Below are positions 1 to 8,341 of a stretch of DNA of 64,000 bases, in pieces. The position numbers and the translations under genes are program-made. Within the stretch, counting starts at the first letter, position 1. Every line of letters begins with the position of its first letter. The stretch covers positions 7,378,001 through 7,442,000 of the forward strand of contig NZ_CP108487.1 of assembly GCF_036226525.1 (NCBI RefSeq), read 5' to 3'. Under the pieces are notes generated by a model that saw only the letters and a program-made list of their open reading frames with translations, was not told the origin of the DNA and made no database searches. Source of the stretch: Kribbella sp. NBC_01245 (GTDB taxonomy: Bacteria; Actinomycetota; Actinomycetes; Propionibacteriales; Kribbellaceae).

Positions 1-330
1 GATGTAGATGTACATGTCCTTGCCGTGCTTCTGGAAGAAGCCGTCCTCGACCTTGAGGGCGTCACCGCTGGGATGCTGGGTCCCGTGCGGAGCCTTCTGC
101 GAGGTGTTGGTGATGGCGGCGCCGTTGATGAGGGCCTGCGTCGGTGCGCCTTCGTCGCCGAAGCCGTACAACGTGCCCGTCGCGCCGCCGCGGAACGAGC
201 CGGTGGTCTGGGAGAAGTCGACGCTCAAGGTGTCCGTGATCGCCTCCAGGGCTGCGACCGGCGCGGACAGGCTGCCCAGCGCCAGCGTGGTGATGACCGA
301 TGCGGCCACGAGTTTTGCGGCTTTCTTCAT
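1..330 (-). CDS. Secreted protein, probable glycoside hydrolase, cut by window edge
   Basis: Only the first 110 residues are visible; the frame runs open off the left edge. Residues 1-26 form a Sec signal peptide (lysines, then a hydrophobic core ending SAPVAA). The mature part opens with a Gly-rich GGATGTLYGFGDEG stretch followed by HGTQHPSGDAL and a Tyr/Ile-rich end; I associate such N-termini with secreted actinobacterial glycoside hydrolases, from memory only. The ATG overlaps the stop of the upstream GH36 gene as ATGA, with AAGGAGC as ribosome site, so the two genes are translationally coupled. That ties it to the alpha-galactoside locus. Substrate unknown. Confidence 0.6.
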   Translation of the reverse strand, partial: MKKAAKLVAASVITTLALGSLSAPVAALEAITDTLSVDFSQTTGSFRGGATGTLYGFGDEGAPTQALINGAAITNTSQKAPHGTQHPSGDALKVEDGFFQKHGKDMYIYI

Positions 331-2366
331 TCGATGCTCCTTAGGGCAAGGACCACTGCCTGATGAGGATGCGGAAGGGTGATCTTCAAAGAGCCCGAGA
401 CCAGCTCGACAGTCGCGTCCGTCCCCGTCGGATAGACGACTTCAACGCGAGTGGCGAAAACGGGCAGCTGCAGCGTGCGAGTGTCGGTGACTCCACCGCG
501 CCGCCAGATCGCCACCAACGCCTGCCCGCCGGAGCGCAGGCCGTGCACGATCCACTTGTCCTCCCACTCGGGCAGGCCAAGGGGCCAGAACGGTACGGCG
601 GTCGCGATGAACTGGCGGTGAGCTCGATAGGCGTCGACGGCTTCGGTGACCAGAGCTCGCTGGTCGTCGGTCATCTTGTCCAGATGTCCCGATAGGTGCA
701 GGCGGCCGAGCATCCCCGCGGTCATCGTGAACGCGATCTCTTCATCGGTGAACGTGGGCTGGGGATAGGCCCAACTGGCTGCCTGCTCTGGCGCGATCGC
801 CGCGGCGGCCGCGGCCGCGATGGGGGGATACCGCAGGAAGTCCTGCTGGTCACTGGTCGACTGCATCTGCAGGTGGGACAGCATGGCGTAGTCAACGCGC
901 ATCCCACCCGACGCGCAGCTCTCGAGAGTGAGGTCGGGGTGCTGGTCGAGCACCTCGTCGATCCACTGGAGGAAGGCCCGGTTGTGGCCCAGTAGTCCAG
1001 CTCCGGCGGCGAGTTCGTCGCGGTCGGTGCCGGCGCCGATGTTGATGTTGTAGTCCAGCTTGAGATAGCCGATGCCCAGACCGCCGACGAGTCGGTCGAT
1101 CACCTCGTCGAGATGTTTGCGGGCCAACGGGTGGCGCAGATCGAGGTGGTACCGGCCGTGTTCGACGACGCGATGGCCATGGCGCAGGAAGAACGCCTCG
1201 TCCGGCAGCAGATCCGCGACGGCGCTGCGTACGCCGACGACCTCCGGCTCCAGCCATAGCCCCGGGACCATGCCTCGGTCGCGAATGTGCTGGATGACCT
1301 CCGCCAGCCCGCCCGGGAAGCGGTTCGTCGCCGGCTCCCAAGCGCCGACGCTGTCCCACCAGCCAGTGGAATCGTCGTCATACCAGCCGGCGTCGATGCA
1401 GAACGTTTCTGCGCCAACGGCTGCCGCGGCGTCGATCAGCGGTAGTAGCTTGGCCGTCGTCGGGTCGCCCATAAGGGTGTTCATGTAGTCGTTGAAGACA
1501 ACCGGCAGCCGCTCGTGGTCCGGATGTGGCCGCCGATCGTGACGCCGGGCGACCGTCAGGGCCGCGATCACGCCTTCGAAACCGTCCGTGGCAAAAGCGA
1601 TGGTCGCGGGAACGGTCGTGAACTCCTCGCCAGGGGCCAGCCGTTCGTACCAGTTGTGCTCGGTCTCAGTCGGGCCGAGCAGACTGACGTACAGGCCATC
1701 GGTGCGCTCGCCGACTTGCCAGTGCCATGGCCCGTTGTGCTCGATCTGCCAACCCAAGGCGTTGGCCTCGTTGACGACCACGCCAAGCGGCAGTGTGCCG
1801 TCGGAGGACCAGGCACCCAACGCCGTACGCGAGAAGGTGCCGCGCGGGTCGTGCTCATGCACGCTCCGATTGAGGTCCGGCATCAACTCGCGGACGCCGG
1901 CCGAGCGCCAGCGGTTCTCGGCGAGCCAGTCGTTGTCCGCCCACCACAGCTGCAGAGATTCCAACGGCGAGCCGATGCCGATCACCGCGGACGTGACCCA
2001 CGTCAGGTCGACGTCCTTGGCCCCGCTGTTGATGACGCGGGACTGGATCCGTAGCGCAGCAACGCCGGGCACAGCGGACAACGTGGTGACGACGGTGAGT
2101 CCATCTGCCTGGCTGGTGACGTTGAGCTTGTCCCCCTCGATCGTGTGCCGGCGATAGGTCAGCAGGTGCGCCGAGTCGATATAGCGACGCGCTGACCAGG
2201 ATCGACCGGATCCGGCAACCCCCACCTCGACAAGGGGGAGCGGAGTGGCCGGGCGAATGACGTCCTGATCGCCGATCCGGACCTGGCTCAGGCGAGCGAT
2301 CCCGTCGGTGAGGGAGACGGTCAACGAGAAGGGGCCGGGGTTCCAATGGATCGCGGAAGGGCACAT
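327..2366 (-). CDS. Alpha-galactosidase, GH36 family
   Basis: A cytoplasmic (no signal peptide) enzyme removing terminal alpha-1,6-galactose from melibiose- or raffinose-type oligosaccharides. Numbering from the chosen start: beta-sandwich N-domain to about residue 285, then the (beta/alpha)8 barrel. The barrel shows FCIDAGWYDD, PGLWLEPEVVG, the nucleophile motif KLDYN (Asp near 438) and the acid/base motif SCASGGMRVD (Asp near 492). About 679 aa is normal for GH36. An upstream ATG at 2456 would add 30 Pro/Ser-rich residues, but those codons contain the LacI operator, so I start at 2366. The ribosome site there is weak (GGAG). Its neighbours are a LacI regulator and an ABC sugar importer, consistent with intracellular hydrolysis of imported alpha-galactosides. 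Confidence 0.9.
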   Translation of the reverse strand: MCPSAIHWNPGPFSLTVSLTDGIARLSQVRIGDQDVIRPATPLPLVEVGVAGSGRSWSARRYIDSAHLLTYRRHTIEGDKLNVTSQADGLTVVTTLSAVPGVAALRIQSRVINSGAKDVDLTWVTSAVIGIGSPLESLQLWWADNDWLAENRWRSAGVRELMPDLNRSVHEHDPRGTFSRTALGAWSSDGTLPLGVVVNEANALGWQIEHNGPWHWQVGERTDGLYVSLLGPTETEHNWYERLAPGEEFTTVPATIAFATDGFEGVIAALTVARRHDRRPHPDHERLPVVFNDYMNTLMGDPTTAKLLPLIDAAAAVGAETFCIDAGWYDDDSTGWWDSVGAWEPATNRFPGGLAEVIQHIRDRGMVPGLWLEPEVVGVRSAVADLLPDEAFFLRHGHRVVEHGRYHLDLRHPLARKHLDEVIDRLVGGLGIGYLKLDYNINIGAGTDRDELAAGAGLLGHNRAFLQWIDEVLDQHPDLTLESCASGGMRVDYAMLSHLQMQSTSDQQDFLRYPPIAAAAAAAIAPEQAASWAYPQPTFTDEEIAFTMTAGMLGRLHLSGHLDKMTDDQRALVTEAVDAYRAHRQFIATAVPFWPLGLPEWEDKWIVHGLRSGGQALVAIWRRGGVTDTRTLQLPVFATRVEVVYPTGTDATVELVSGSLKITLPHPHQAVVLALRSIE

Positions 2367-2432
2367 AGGCGGCTGGCTCCAGGGACGGGGGAACGGGACC
2401 GAACTTGCCGCCGAGGTCTTGCGCTCCGGCGA

Positions 2433-2446
2433 TGTTATCGCTAACA
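2433..2446. promoter_or_regulatory. LacI-type operator palindrome
   Basis: TGTTATCGCTAACA: arms TGTTA and TAACA around a TCGC centre, the classic CG-centred site of LacI-family repressors. It lies 8 bp before the lacI-type ATG and about 65 bp before the chosen start of the divergent GH36 gene, so one site could repress both directions. I saw no second copy in the window. Confidence 0.75.
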
Positions 2447-2454
2447 CTCTAGCC

Positions 2455-3561
2455 ATGTCTGTGACCGGTCACAATCCTGTAAGCCAAGAAACGACGGCGT
2501 CCATCCGCGACGTCGCCCGCGCTGCCGGGGTGTCGTACCAGACCGTGTCGCGCGTCATCAACGACCATCCGAACGTCAGTCCGCAGGCCAAGGAAAAGGT
2601 CAACGACGCCATCGCGGCACTCGGCTACCGACCCAGCCGGGCGGCGAGAGCGCTGGCCAACGGTGTGGACCGCGCGGTGACCGTTTTGACGTCGAACACC
2701 AGGCTGTACGGCTACGCGGAAACCCTTGGTGGTATTGAGGAAGCGGCCAGGTCGGCCGGTGTCCAGGTCTCCATCCGCGTGCTGGAGTCGGACAGTCCCG
2801 AGCATGTCGCGGCAGCGGTCGAGGGGGTCAGCGATCCACGCGCGGGCGCGGTGATCGTGCTGGCGTTCGACCGTGCCGGGGCGCGTGCGCTACAGGCACT
2901 ACCTGCAAACGTGAGTACGTCGGCGGCAGCGGAGTCCTATCTCGGCAGGCGTGCCCCGGTGTCGGAGAGCGCGCAGTGGGCCTGGTTCGACGACACGCTC
3001 GCCGCGCAGCACGCGACCGAGCACCTGCTGGCCCTTGGGCACGAGACCGTCCACCACCTCGCGATCCCTTCCACCACAAGCGTTGGCGATCGGCAACGCG
3101 GCTGGAAACGCGCGTTGTTGTCGGCGAACGCGTCCGTTCCGGATGTCGTTCGTCCCCGGAGTTGGAGTACGGCCGGTGCGCATGAGGCGGCGATGCGGTT
3201 GTTGCTGGACCCGGCGGTGACCGCGATCCTTTGCGGGAACGACGACCAGGCGCTCGGCGTCATTCGAGCCGCGCATGATCTCGGCATCAGCGTCCCGGCG
3301 GATCTCAGCGTGGTCGGTTTCGACGATGTGCCGACCGCCCGCTTCTATACCCCGGCCCTGACCACGGTCAGGTTCGACTTCGCCGCTCTCGGCGCCCGCG
3401 CCTTCGAGCTACTCGGGTTCGCGCCCGCGGGCGAGGCGCCGCTCGCGGAACCGACGCTCATCGTCCGCGAAAGCACCGGGCCCGCGCCCAGTCGTCGTAC
3501 CGCTGTATCTCCGGGCCGCCGGCCCCGGGCAGGAACTCAAGAGAAGAAGGACGACCGATGA
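2455..3561 (+). CDS. LacI-family transcriptional regulator
   Basis: A 368-aa repressor. Residues about 16-42 form the helix-turn-helix (SIRDVARAAGVSYQTVSRV), followed by the hinge helix region ending SRAARALANG; the rest is the periplasmic-binding-protein-like sensor domain with the late VVGFDDVPTARFYTPALTTV segment typical of the family. The frame is open further upstream to an ATG at 2308, but that would run through the operator and intergenic region, so ATG 2455 is taken. No clear ribosome site precedes it, so the message may have a very short leader. It overlaps the binding-protein gene (ATGA) and probably controls the importer and GH36 in response to a sugar. Confidence 0.92.
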   Translation: MSVTGHNPVSQETTASIRDVARAAGVSYQTVSRVINDHPNVSPQAKEKVNDAIAALGYRPSRAARALANGVDRAVTVLTSNTRLYGYAETLGGIEEAARSAGVQVSIRVLESDSPEHVAAAVEGVSDPRAGAVIVLAFDRAGARALQALPANVSTSAAAESYLGRRAPVSESAQWAWFDDTLAAQHATEHLLALGHETVHHLAIPSTTSVGDRQRGWKRALLSANASVPDVVRPRSWSTAGAHEAAMRLLLDPAVTAILCGNDDQALGVIRAAHDLGISVPADLSVVGFDDVPTARFYTPALTTVRFDFAALGARAFELLGFAPAGEAPLAEPTLIVRESTGPAPSRRTAVSPGRRPRAGTQEKKDDR

Positions 3562-4877
3562 ACAAAATCCGAAAGCCGTTGATCGCCGCGGCAGTGGTCG
3601 CACTACTGATCGCGGGCTGCAGCGACCCGGGTGCCGGCACGGGGAGCGCCGACTCGGGTGCGCCCGCCTCCTGGCCGGAGCAGACGGCAAAACTCGATGG
3701 CGTGAACCTCACCATCTGGGCCGCGCAGAACAGTAATACCGTGGCCAAGAAGGTCGCCGAGGACTTCACCACCGCCACCGGCGCGAAGATCAACATCGTC
3801 ACGGTGCCGGATCCGTATGAGCAGAGTGTGCAGACGAAGGTCGCGTCGGGGGATAAGCCGGATCTCGCCTTCTGGCAGCCGACCGCGTCGCAGTTGACCG
3901 CCATCAATGCCAAGCAGAACTTGCAGCCTCTCGACGGCGCGCCATTTATCGACAAGTACACCCCGGCTCTGAAGGACGCCACGGGCATCTTGGACGGCAC
4001 TCGTTATGCGGCACTGGTGACCGTGCCCGCGGTGGAGGGGGTCTGGTTCAACAAAGAGGTCTTCGCCAAGTACGGCATCACTTCCACGCCGAAGAACTTC
4101 GACGAGATGGTGGCCGCGGGGCGCAAGATCAAGGCTCAGGGCGGAGTGCCGTTCTACGAGATGGGCGGCGAGAAGTGGGCGACTCAGTGGTGGGTGCAGG
4201 TCCAGCTCGCCGACGCCGCGAAGCTGGGGCTGTGGGACAAGGTGAACAAGGGGGAGGAGAAGTTCACCGACCCCACGATCCTCAACGCGATCAAGAAGTA
4301 CCGGAGCCTGGTGGACGAAGGACTGTTCAACAAGAACATCACCTCTGCCACTTTTGTTGACCAAGGCAAGGCCGTGCTGTCCGGGCAGGCGGCGATGGCG
4401 ATTCAGGTCAACACGTTCTTCAGCCAGTTGCAGGCCCAGTCGAACACCGCCGAGCTGAACAAGAAGATCGGCTTCTTCCCGATCTCGCCCGCGGGCAACA
4501 TCGGAACCAACATCCCCGACCAGTCGAACGCCCTGATCGCCTTCAAGACCGGCGACGCCAAGCGCGAAGCGGCCGCACGTCAGTTCCTGACCTACTGGCT
4601 CGGCACGGCCTACCCGGAGTTCGTCAAGGCCCAGAACACCGTCTCGATTCAGGCCGGCGTGGAGACGCCCGCGACCGTTCCGGATGCGCTGAAGGCGAAT
4701 GCGGCCTCGATCGGGGATTCCGTCGGCTCGATGCAGGTGCTCGCCATCGTCAACCCGGACCTGTACCTCAACCTGGCCAACATGCTGGCCGGCCAAGCGA
4801 CACCCGAAAAGGTCGCCGAGGCTACCCAGGCCCAGTTCGCGCAACTCGCACAGGCCATCGGCGCGGCAGGCTTCTGA
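3558..4877 (+). CDS. Sugar ABC transporter substrate-binding lipoprotein
   Basis: A 439-aa extracellular binding protein of the carbohydrate-uptake (family 1) type. The lipoprotein signal peptide ends at LLIAGC, so Cys21 should be lipidated and the protein tethered outside the membrane. The mature part carries the family's usual features: LTIWAAQNSNTVAKK near the start, PDLAFWQPTASQL, GVWFNKEVFAKYGI, and helical closing segments. Start ATG overlaps the regulator's TGA, with a purine-rich AGAAGGAC site. It is followed by two permease genes. Linkage to GH36 suggests an alpha-galactoside ligand; the sequence alone does not prove it. Confidence 0.9.
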   Translation: MNKIRKPLIAAAVVALLIAGCSDPGAGTGSADSGAPASWPEQTAKLDGVNLTIWAAQNSNTVAKKVAEDFTTATGAKINIVTVPDPYEQSVQTKVASGDKPDLAFWQPTASQLTAINAKQNLQPLDGAPFIDKYTPALKDATGILDGTRYAALVTVPAVEGVWFNKEVFAKYGITSTPKNFDEMVAAGRKIKAQGGVPFYEMGGEKWATQWWVQVQLADAAKLGLWDKVNKGEEKFTDPTILNAIKKYRSLVDEGLFNKNITSATFVDQGKAVLSGQAAMAIQVNTFFSQLQAQSNTAELNKKIGFFPISPAGNIGTNIPDQSNALIAFKTGDAKREAAARQFLTYWLGTAYPEFVKAQNTVSIQAGVETPATVPDALKANAASIGDSVGSMQVLAIVNPDLYLNLANMLAGQATPEKVAEATQAQFAQLAQAIGAAGF

Positions 4878-4883
4878 GTCGGT

Positions 4884-5765
4884 ATGTCCATTGCTAAGCG
4901 CCAGAAGCCGGCGCAGCCCCTGGCCTTCCTGGTGCCGGCCATGGTCATCATGCTCGTGTTCTTCTTCGTGCCCAGCATCTACAACCTGATCTACGCCTTC
5001 AGTGACTGGTCGAGTTTCAAGAGCTCCATCAACTTCGTCGGGCTGCGCAACTTCACCAATGTGCTGAACAACGGAGTCCTGCTGGGGGACCTGAAGGTCA
5101 ACATCATCTATGCGGTGCTGGTCGCGATCTTCCAGAACCTGTTCGGCCTTGGTCTCGCGCTCCTCCTGGAGGCTGATACCAAGGTCAACCGGTTCGCGCG
5201 CACGATGGTCTTCATCCCGGTGCTCATGTCGGCTCTGGCGGTTGGCTACATCTTCCAGGCGTTGCTCAAGCCCACCGGAGCTCTGAACGCTGTGCTGTCG
5301 TCCGTCACCGGACAGGAGATCTCGTACGCCTGGCTGAACGATCCCAGCCGGACGTTGGTGTGGCTGACCCTCATCCACGCCTGGAAGTGGATGGGGCTCG
5401 CCATGCTCATCTACCTGGCAGGGTTGAAGACCATCAGCTCCGAGGTGCTCGAGGCTGCGCGCATCGACGGGGCAAACCGATGGCGGACCTTCCGCGACGT
5501 CAAACTCCCATTCTTAGCGCCAGCCGTCACCTTCAACGTGGCGACGGCTCTGCTCGGATCGATGAACAGCTTCGACATCGTTCAGGCCACCACCGGAGGT
5601 GGGCCCGGCCAGACCACCGAAGTCCTCAACATCTTCATCTACCGGACCTTCGGGCAGGGGCTGTTCGCCCAGGCCACCACGATGAGCCTCGTGCTGGTGA
5701 TCGTCATCTCGCTGATGGCGTTCCCCACGATCATCATGCTGCGGCGACGGGAGCGTGTGCTGTGA
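4884..5765 (+). CDS. Sugar ABC transporter permease, MalF/UgpA type
   Basis: A 293-aa inner-membrane subunit with six predicted transmembrane stretches, the first at about residues 15-35 (FLVPAMVIMLVFFFVPSIYN). The cytoplasmic coupling loop EAARIDGANRWRTFRDVKLPFL matches the EAA motif that docks on the ATPase. The end of the gene overlaps the next permease start by four bases (GTGA). It follows the binding-protein gene by six bases. No ATPase gene is found in this operon, so a shared MsiK-like ATPase encoded elsewhere is expected. Confidence 0.92.
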   Translation: MSIAKRQKPAQPLAFLVPAMVIMLVFFFVPSIYNLIYAFSDWSSFKSSINFVGLRNFTNVLNNGVLLGDLKVNIIYAVLVAIFQNLFGLGLALLLEADTKVNRFARTMVFIPVLMSALAVGYIFQALLKPTGALNAVLSSVTGQEISYAWLNDPSRTLVWLTLIHAWKWMGLAMLIYLAGLKTISSEVLEAARIDGANRWRTFRDVKLPFLAPAVTFNVATALLGSMNSFDIVQATTGGGPGQTTEVLNIFIYRTFGQGLFAQATTMSLVLVIVISLMAFPTIIMLRRRERVL

Positions 5766-6577
5766 GATCACGCATTCAGCCTGCTGTGGCGCTTGCGCTG
5801 GTTGGCGTTGTTGTCGGCATACCGCTCTGGCTGGTCATCGTGACCTCGGCCAAGTCCCAGGGTGATGCGCTGAATCCCTCGTTGGCACTGCCCACCGACG
5901 GCTGGCACTTCGCCCAGAACTACGCGAGAGCCTTCACCGAGGGACGCGTCGTCATGGCGTTCCTCGGCAGCGCGTCGATCGTGGTGCCTGCGGTGGTCCT
6001 CGTGCTGTTGTTCGGCGCGATGGCCGCGTGGGTGCTGGCCCGTCGTACGAGTATCTGGTTGTCAGCCGTGTACGCCGTGGCGATCAGCGGCATTGTCATC
6101 CCGCCTGCGGTGATCACGTTGGTGCTGCTCCTGCGGCAGCTCGGTTTGGCCGGCACGCTTGGCGGAATGGTCTTGGTGTACGTCGGTATCTACCTGTCGA
6201 CGGCCATCTTCTTCATCACCGGATTCATCCGCACTATCCCGCACCAGCTGGAGGAAGCGGCCCGCGTCGACGGTGCGGGGCCGGTCCGGATCTTCTTCAC
6301 GATCGTGCTGCCGCTGCTTCGCCCCGTACTCGCGACCGCGACGATCCTGATCTGCCTCTACATCTGGAACGACGTGTTCTTCGCGTTCTTCGTCATCGGC
6401 GGCCGGATGGACACGCTGCCGCTCAACCTGTTCCAAGTGGCCAGCGCCAGTGTGTACCTGAACAACTGGAACCTCATTTTCGCCTACGTGGTGCTCATGA
6501 GCATTCCGCTGCTGGTCGTTTTCGTGATCGCCCAACGACGCATCATCGCCGGCATCACTGGTGGTGCGGTGAAATGA
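5762..6577 (+). CDS. Sugar ABC transporter permease, MalG/UgpE type
   Basis: A 271-aa partner permease with six hydrophobic segments. The EAA loop is EEAARVDGAGPVRIFFTIVLPLL near residues 160-180. Same-frame ATG codons lie far upstream inside the previous gene, but GTG 5762 overlaps the upstream stop (GTGA), has GGGAGC before it, and gives the normal N-terminus with an immediate membrane helix, so it is chosen. The C-terminus GITGGAVK is typical of MalG-like proteins. The last 23 bases overlap the 3' end of the convergent hydrolase gene. Confidence 0.92.
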   Translation: MRSRIQPAVALALVGVVVGIPLWLVIVTSAKSQGDALNPSLALPTDGWHFAQNYARAFTEGRVVMAFLGSASIVVPAVVLVLLFGAMAAWVLARRTSIWLSAVYAVAISGIVIPPAVITLVLLLRQLGLAGTLGGMVLVYVGIYLSTAIFFITGFIRTIPHQLEEAARVDGAGPVRIFFTIVLPLLRPVLATATILICLYIWNDVFFAFFVIGGRMDTLPLNLFQVASASVYLNNWNLIFAYVVLMSIPLLVVFVIAQRRIIAGITGGAVK

Positions 6578-7112
6578 AGGGAACCTCTGTTTGGACAAGC
6601 TCGATCCCGTTGCCGAGTAAGGCCCACTCGGCAACGCGCGAGACCGTTGCCGCAGGCACCAGTTCTTCATACCCGGCAACCGCGGGGATGTCGGTGCTCG
6701 CATGCGCGTCATGGGGCAACACCACCCGAAACCCTTGCGCCAGCGCCGTACGGGCCGTAGCGCTGACGCACATCTCGGACATCACGCCAGTGATCGCCAT
6801 CGAACGCACGCCGTGTTGAGTGAGCAACCCGGCCAGGTCCGTTCCGTCGAAGGCGTCCGCCTTCTTCTTCCGGATCACGATCTCGGTGGGAGCTGCCGCC
6901 AGTTGCAGCTCCCACCCCGGCGTACCCGGCTCGTCCACCTTCCCCGCGGGTCCGTCGTTCTGCACGTGAACCACCAAGGCCGCGTTGGCGCGCGCCTTTT
7001 CGAGCAAGTCCGTGAGCGTTTCCATCAGTGGACCTGCGCCCGGCAGGCGGCCGGCGCCTTCGATATGGCCTGCCTGTACGTCGATGATCAGCAGCGCCTC
7101 AACGGGTTTCAC
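6555..7112 (-). CDS. Isochorismatase-like cysteine hydrolase
   Basis: A 185-aa cytoplasmic hydrolase of the isochorismatase fold (nicotinamidase-like). Visible catalytic elements are Asp11 in LLIIDVQAGH, a lysine in the IRKKKADAF stretch near residue 80, and the nucleophilic Cys in TGVMSEMCVSAT near residue 112, preceded by a cis-peptide-like GV. The chosen GTG at 7112 overlaps the stop of the upstream TetR gene (GTGA); longer frames would run through that gene. Substrate cannot be read from sequence. Co-transcription with TetR suggests it belongs to that regulator's module rather than to the sugar locus. Confidence 0.85.
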   Translation of the reverse strand: MKPVEALLIIDVQAGHIEGAGRLPGAGPLMETLTDLLEKARANAALVVHVQNDGPAGKVDEPGTPGWELQLAAAPTEIVIRKKKADAFDGTDLAGLLTQHGVRSMAITGVMSEMCVSATARTALAQGFRVVLPHDAHASTDIPAVAGYEELVPAATVSRVAEWALLGNGIELVQTEVPFISPHHQ

Positions 7113-7744
7113 GATCGCCTTCCCAACAGTTGTGCTTTCAGTAGATCGAGAGTCCAGGCCTGCCATTGGTCGTCGGACCAGCCGCGATCCACGGTCATCA
7201 CCAGGTAGAGCTCGGGACTGAGTAGACCGTAGAGGACATCCGCGGCCTGCTCGGCGTCCACGCCCTTCCGTACGCCCGGCTTGTCGAGCAGCGCCTTCGC
7301 CGCATTGAGGTGTACGACGTACCGCGGGTCGTCGGCCGGCCAGAGTGCGACGACTTCCGGATCGGCGGCCGCGGCCGCGTCGAGCACGCGCAGGATCGGC
7401 GCGACCCGTTCGAGGATCGGCCGGGTGCCTTCGACGTGAGCCTCGAGCTGCTTCCCAGCGGTCTTCGCGTCGAGCACGGCCTGGAACCACGGCCGCTCGA
7501 GCGTCGCCACGGGTGCGTCATCGCCGGCGATCGTGACGTCGACGAGCTCCTTCAAAACCGTGCGTTTGTTGCCGAATCCGAAGTAGATCGTCTGCACGGC
7601 AACCCCGGCCTCGTCCGCGATCTCCTGCAGCGAGGTCGCGCCGTACCCCTGCGCGACGAACAGCCGCCGGGCGGCCTCGAGGATGCGCCGCCTCGTCTCG
7701 CGGGCCTTCTCGGCACGGACGGAGCCTTTCTTGACAGACGTCAT
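7109..7744 (-). CDS. TetR-family transcriptional regulator
   Basis: A 211-aa repressor. Residues about 13-60 are the TetR DNA-binding domain (RRRILEAARRLFVAQGYGATSL, then IADEAGVAVQTIYFGFGNK), and the rest is the helical ligand and dimer domain. It is translationally coupled to the isochorismatase-like gene and faces a truncated monooxygenase remnant across a 58-bp gap that holds a 21-bp inverted repeat, a likely autoregulatory operator. Ligand unknown. Confidence 0.9.
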   Translation of the reverse strand: MTSVKKGSVRAEKARETRRRILEAARRLFVAQGYGATSLQEIADEAGVAVQTIYFGFGNKRTVLKELVDVTIAGDDAPVATLERPWFQAVLDAKTAGKQLEAHVEGTRPILERVAPILRVLDAAAAADPEVVALWPADDPRYVVHLNAAKALLDKPGVRKGVDAEQAADVLYGLLSPELYLVMTVDRGWSDDQWQAWTLDLLKAQLLGRRS

Positions 7745-7757
7745 GGTTGTAGCTTAC

Positions 7758-7778
7758 CTCTAGAGTTATTCACTAGAG
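7758..7778. promoter_or_regulatory. Inverted repeat, likely TetR operator
   Basis: CTCTAG and CTAGAG arms separated by nine bases, in an AT-richer gap between the TetR start (7744) and the divergent remnant start (7803). Position and symmetry suit an operator bound by the adjacent TetR protein. AAGGAG at about 7791-7796 is the ribosome site of the rightward gene. Confidence 0.55.
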
Positions 7779-7802
7779 TTCCACTACAACGAAGGAGTTC
7801 TG

Positions 7803-7931
7803 ATGGCCATCATGCGCCTGACCCGATTCACCATCGACGCGGCCGACCGCAAGCCGATGCTGACCAACCGAGCCGCCCTGATCGACGCCGTACAAGCCCG
7901 CTATCCCGGCCTGACCGAGACCCGCCAGTGA
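7803..7931 (+). pseudogene. Truncated antibiotic-biosynthesis-monooxygenase-like gene
   Basis: A 42-codon frame with a good ribosome site. It begins MRLTRFTIDAADRKPM after MAI and continues to YPGLTETRQ, which reads like the first third of a small (about 100 aa) ABM/dimeric alpha-beta-barrel protein. It then stops abruptly, and its tail overlaps the 3' end of the oppositely oriented DUF1707 gene. The simplest reading is a deletion that removed the remaining two thirds of the gene normally controlled by the adjacent TetR. A genuine 42-aa protein cannot be excluded. Confidence 0.5.
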
Positions 7932-8341
7932 TGGCGGCGGTGGTGGGGTCCGCTGAATAGGGCGAACCAGAAGAACATCCAGAGGAGCCAAGGCGCGCCC
8001 AGTGCGATGGTGGCGACGACTAGGCCCACCATCAGGAACTGTGCGAGCAAGAGGAATCGTGGCGGCGGGCCTGCCCGGAACCGCTGGGGATCAGGTCGCC
8101 GTAGCGTTGCGGGAGTTGCGGTTTCCGGGTCCGGCAGGTCGGCGAAAAGTGGTGCCACGTCGTCGACGTACCGCGCTCGCGTCGCTTGGTCGCTGCGCTC
8201 CTCGAACTCCTCTTGGGTAAGTCGCCCGGCCACGAAGTGCTCACCCAGCAGGGCCACGGCCTCGTCCCGTTCGGCGTCGCCGATCCGGACCACCCGCTCC
8301 CGTACGTCGTACGCCGAAGGGGATGGCAGGTGCTGGCTCAT
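7901..8341 (-). CDS. DUF1707 domain membrane protein
   Basis: A 146-aa protein. Residues about 15-65 are a DUF1707 domain (RIGDAERDEAVALLGEHFVAGRL, then EEFEERSDQATRAR), found in many actinobacterial small membrane proteins. Two hydrophobic stretches follow (LLLAQFLMVGLVVATIALG and LLWMFFWFALFSG), ending in a His/Arg-rich tail. The last ten residues are encoded antisense to the monooxygenase remnant, so the C-terminus may have been altered by the same deletion. It overlaps the upstream PadR gene (ATGA), so the two are co-expressed. Function unknown. Confidence 0.8.
   Translation of the reverse strand: MSQHLPSPSAYDVRERVVRIGDAERDEAVALLGEHFVAGRLTQEEFEERSDQATRARYVDDVAPLFADLPDPETATPATLRRPDPQRFRAGPPPRFLLLAQFLMVGLVVATIALGAPWLLWMFFWFALFSGPHHRRHHWRVSVRPG

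Noticed and set aside
3603..5378. 591-codon minus-strand open frame over the binding protein and permease
   Set aside because: His/Val/Asp/Arg-rich composition with no domain; antisense artefact of codon bias.
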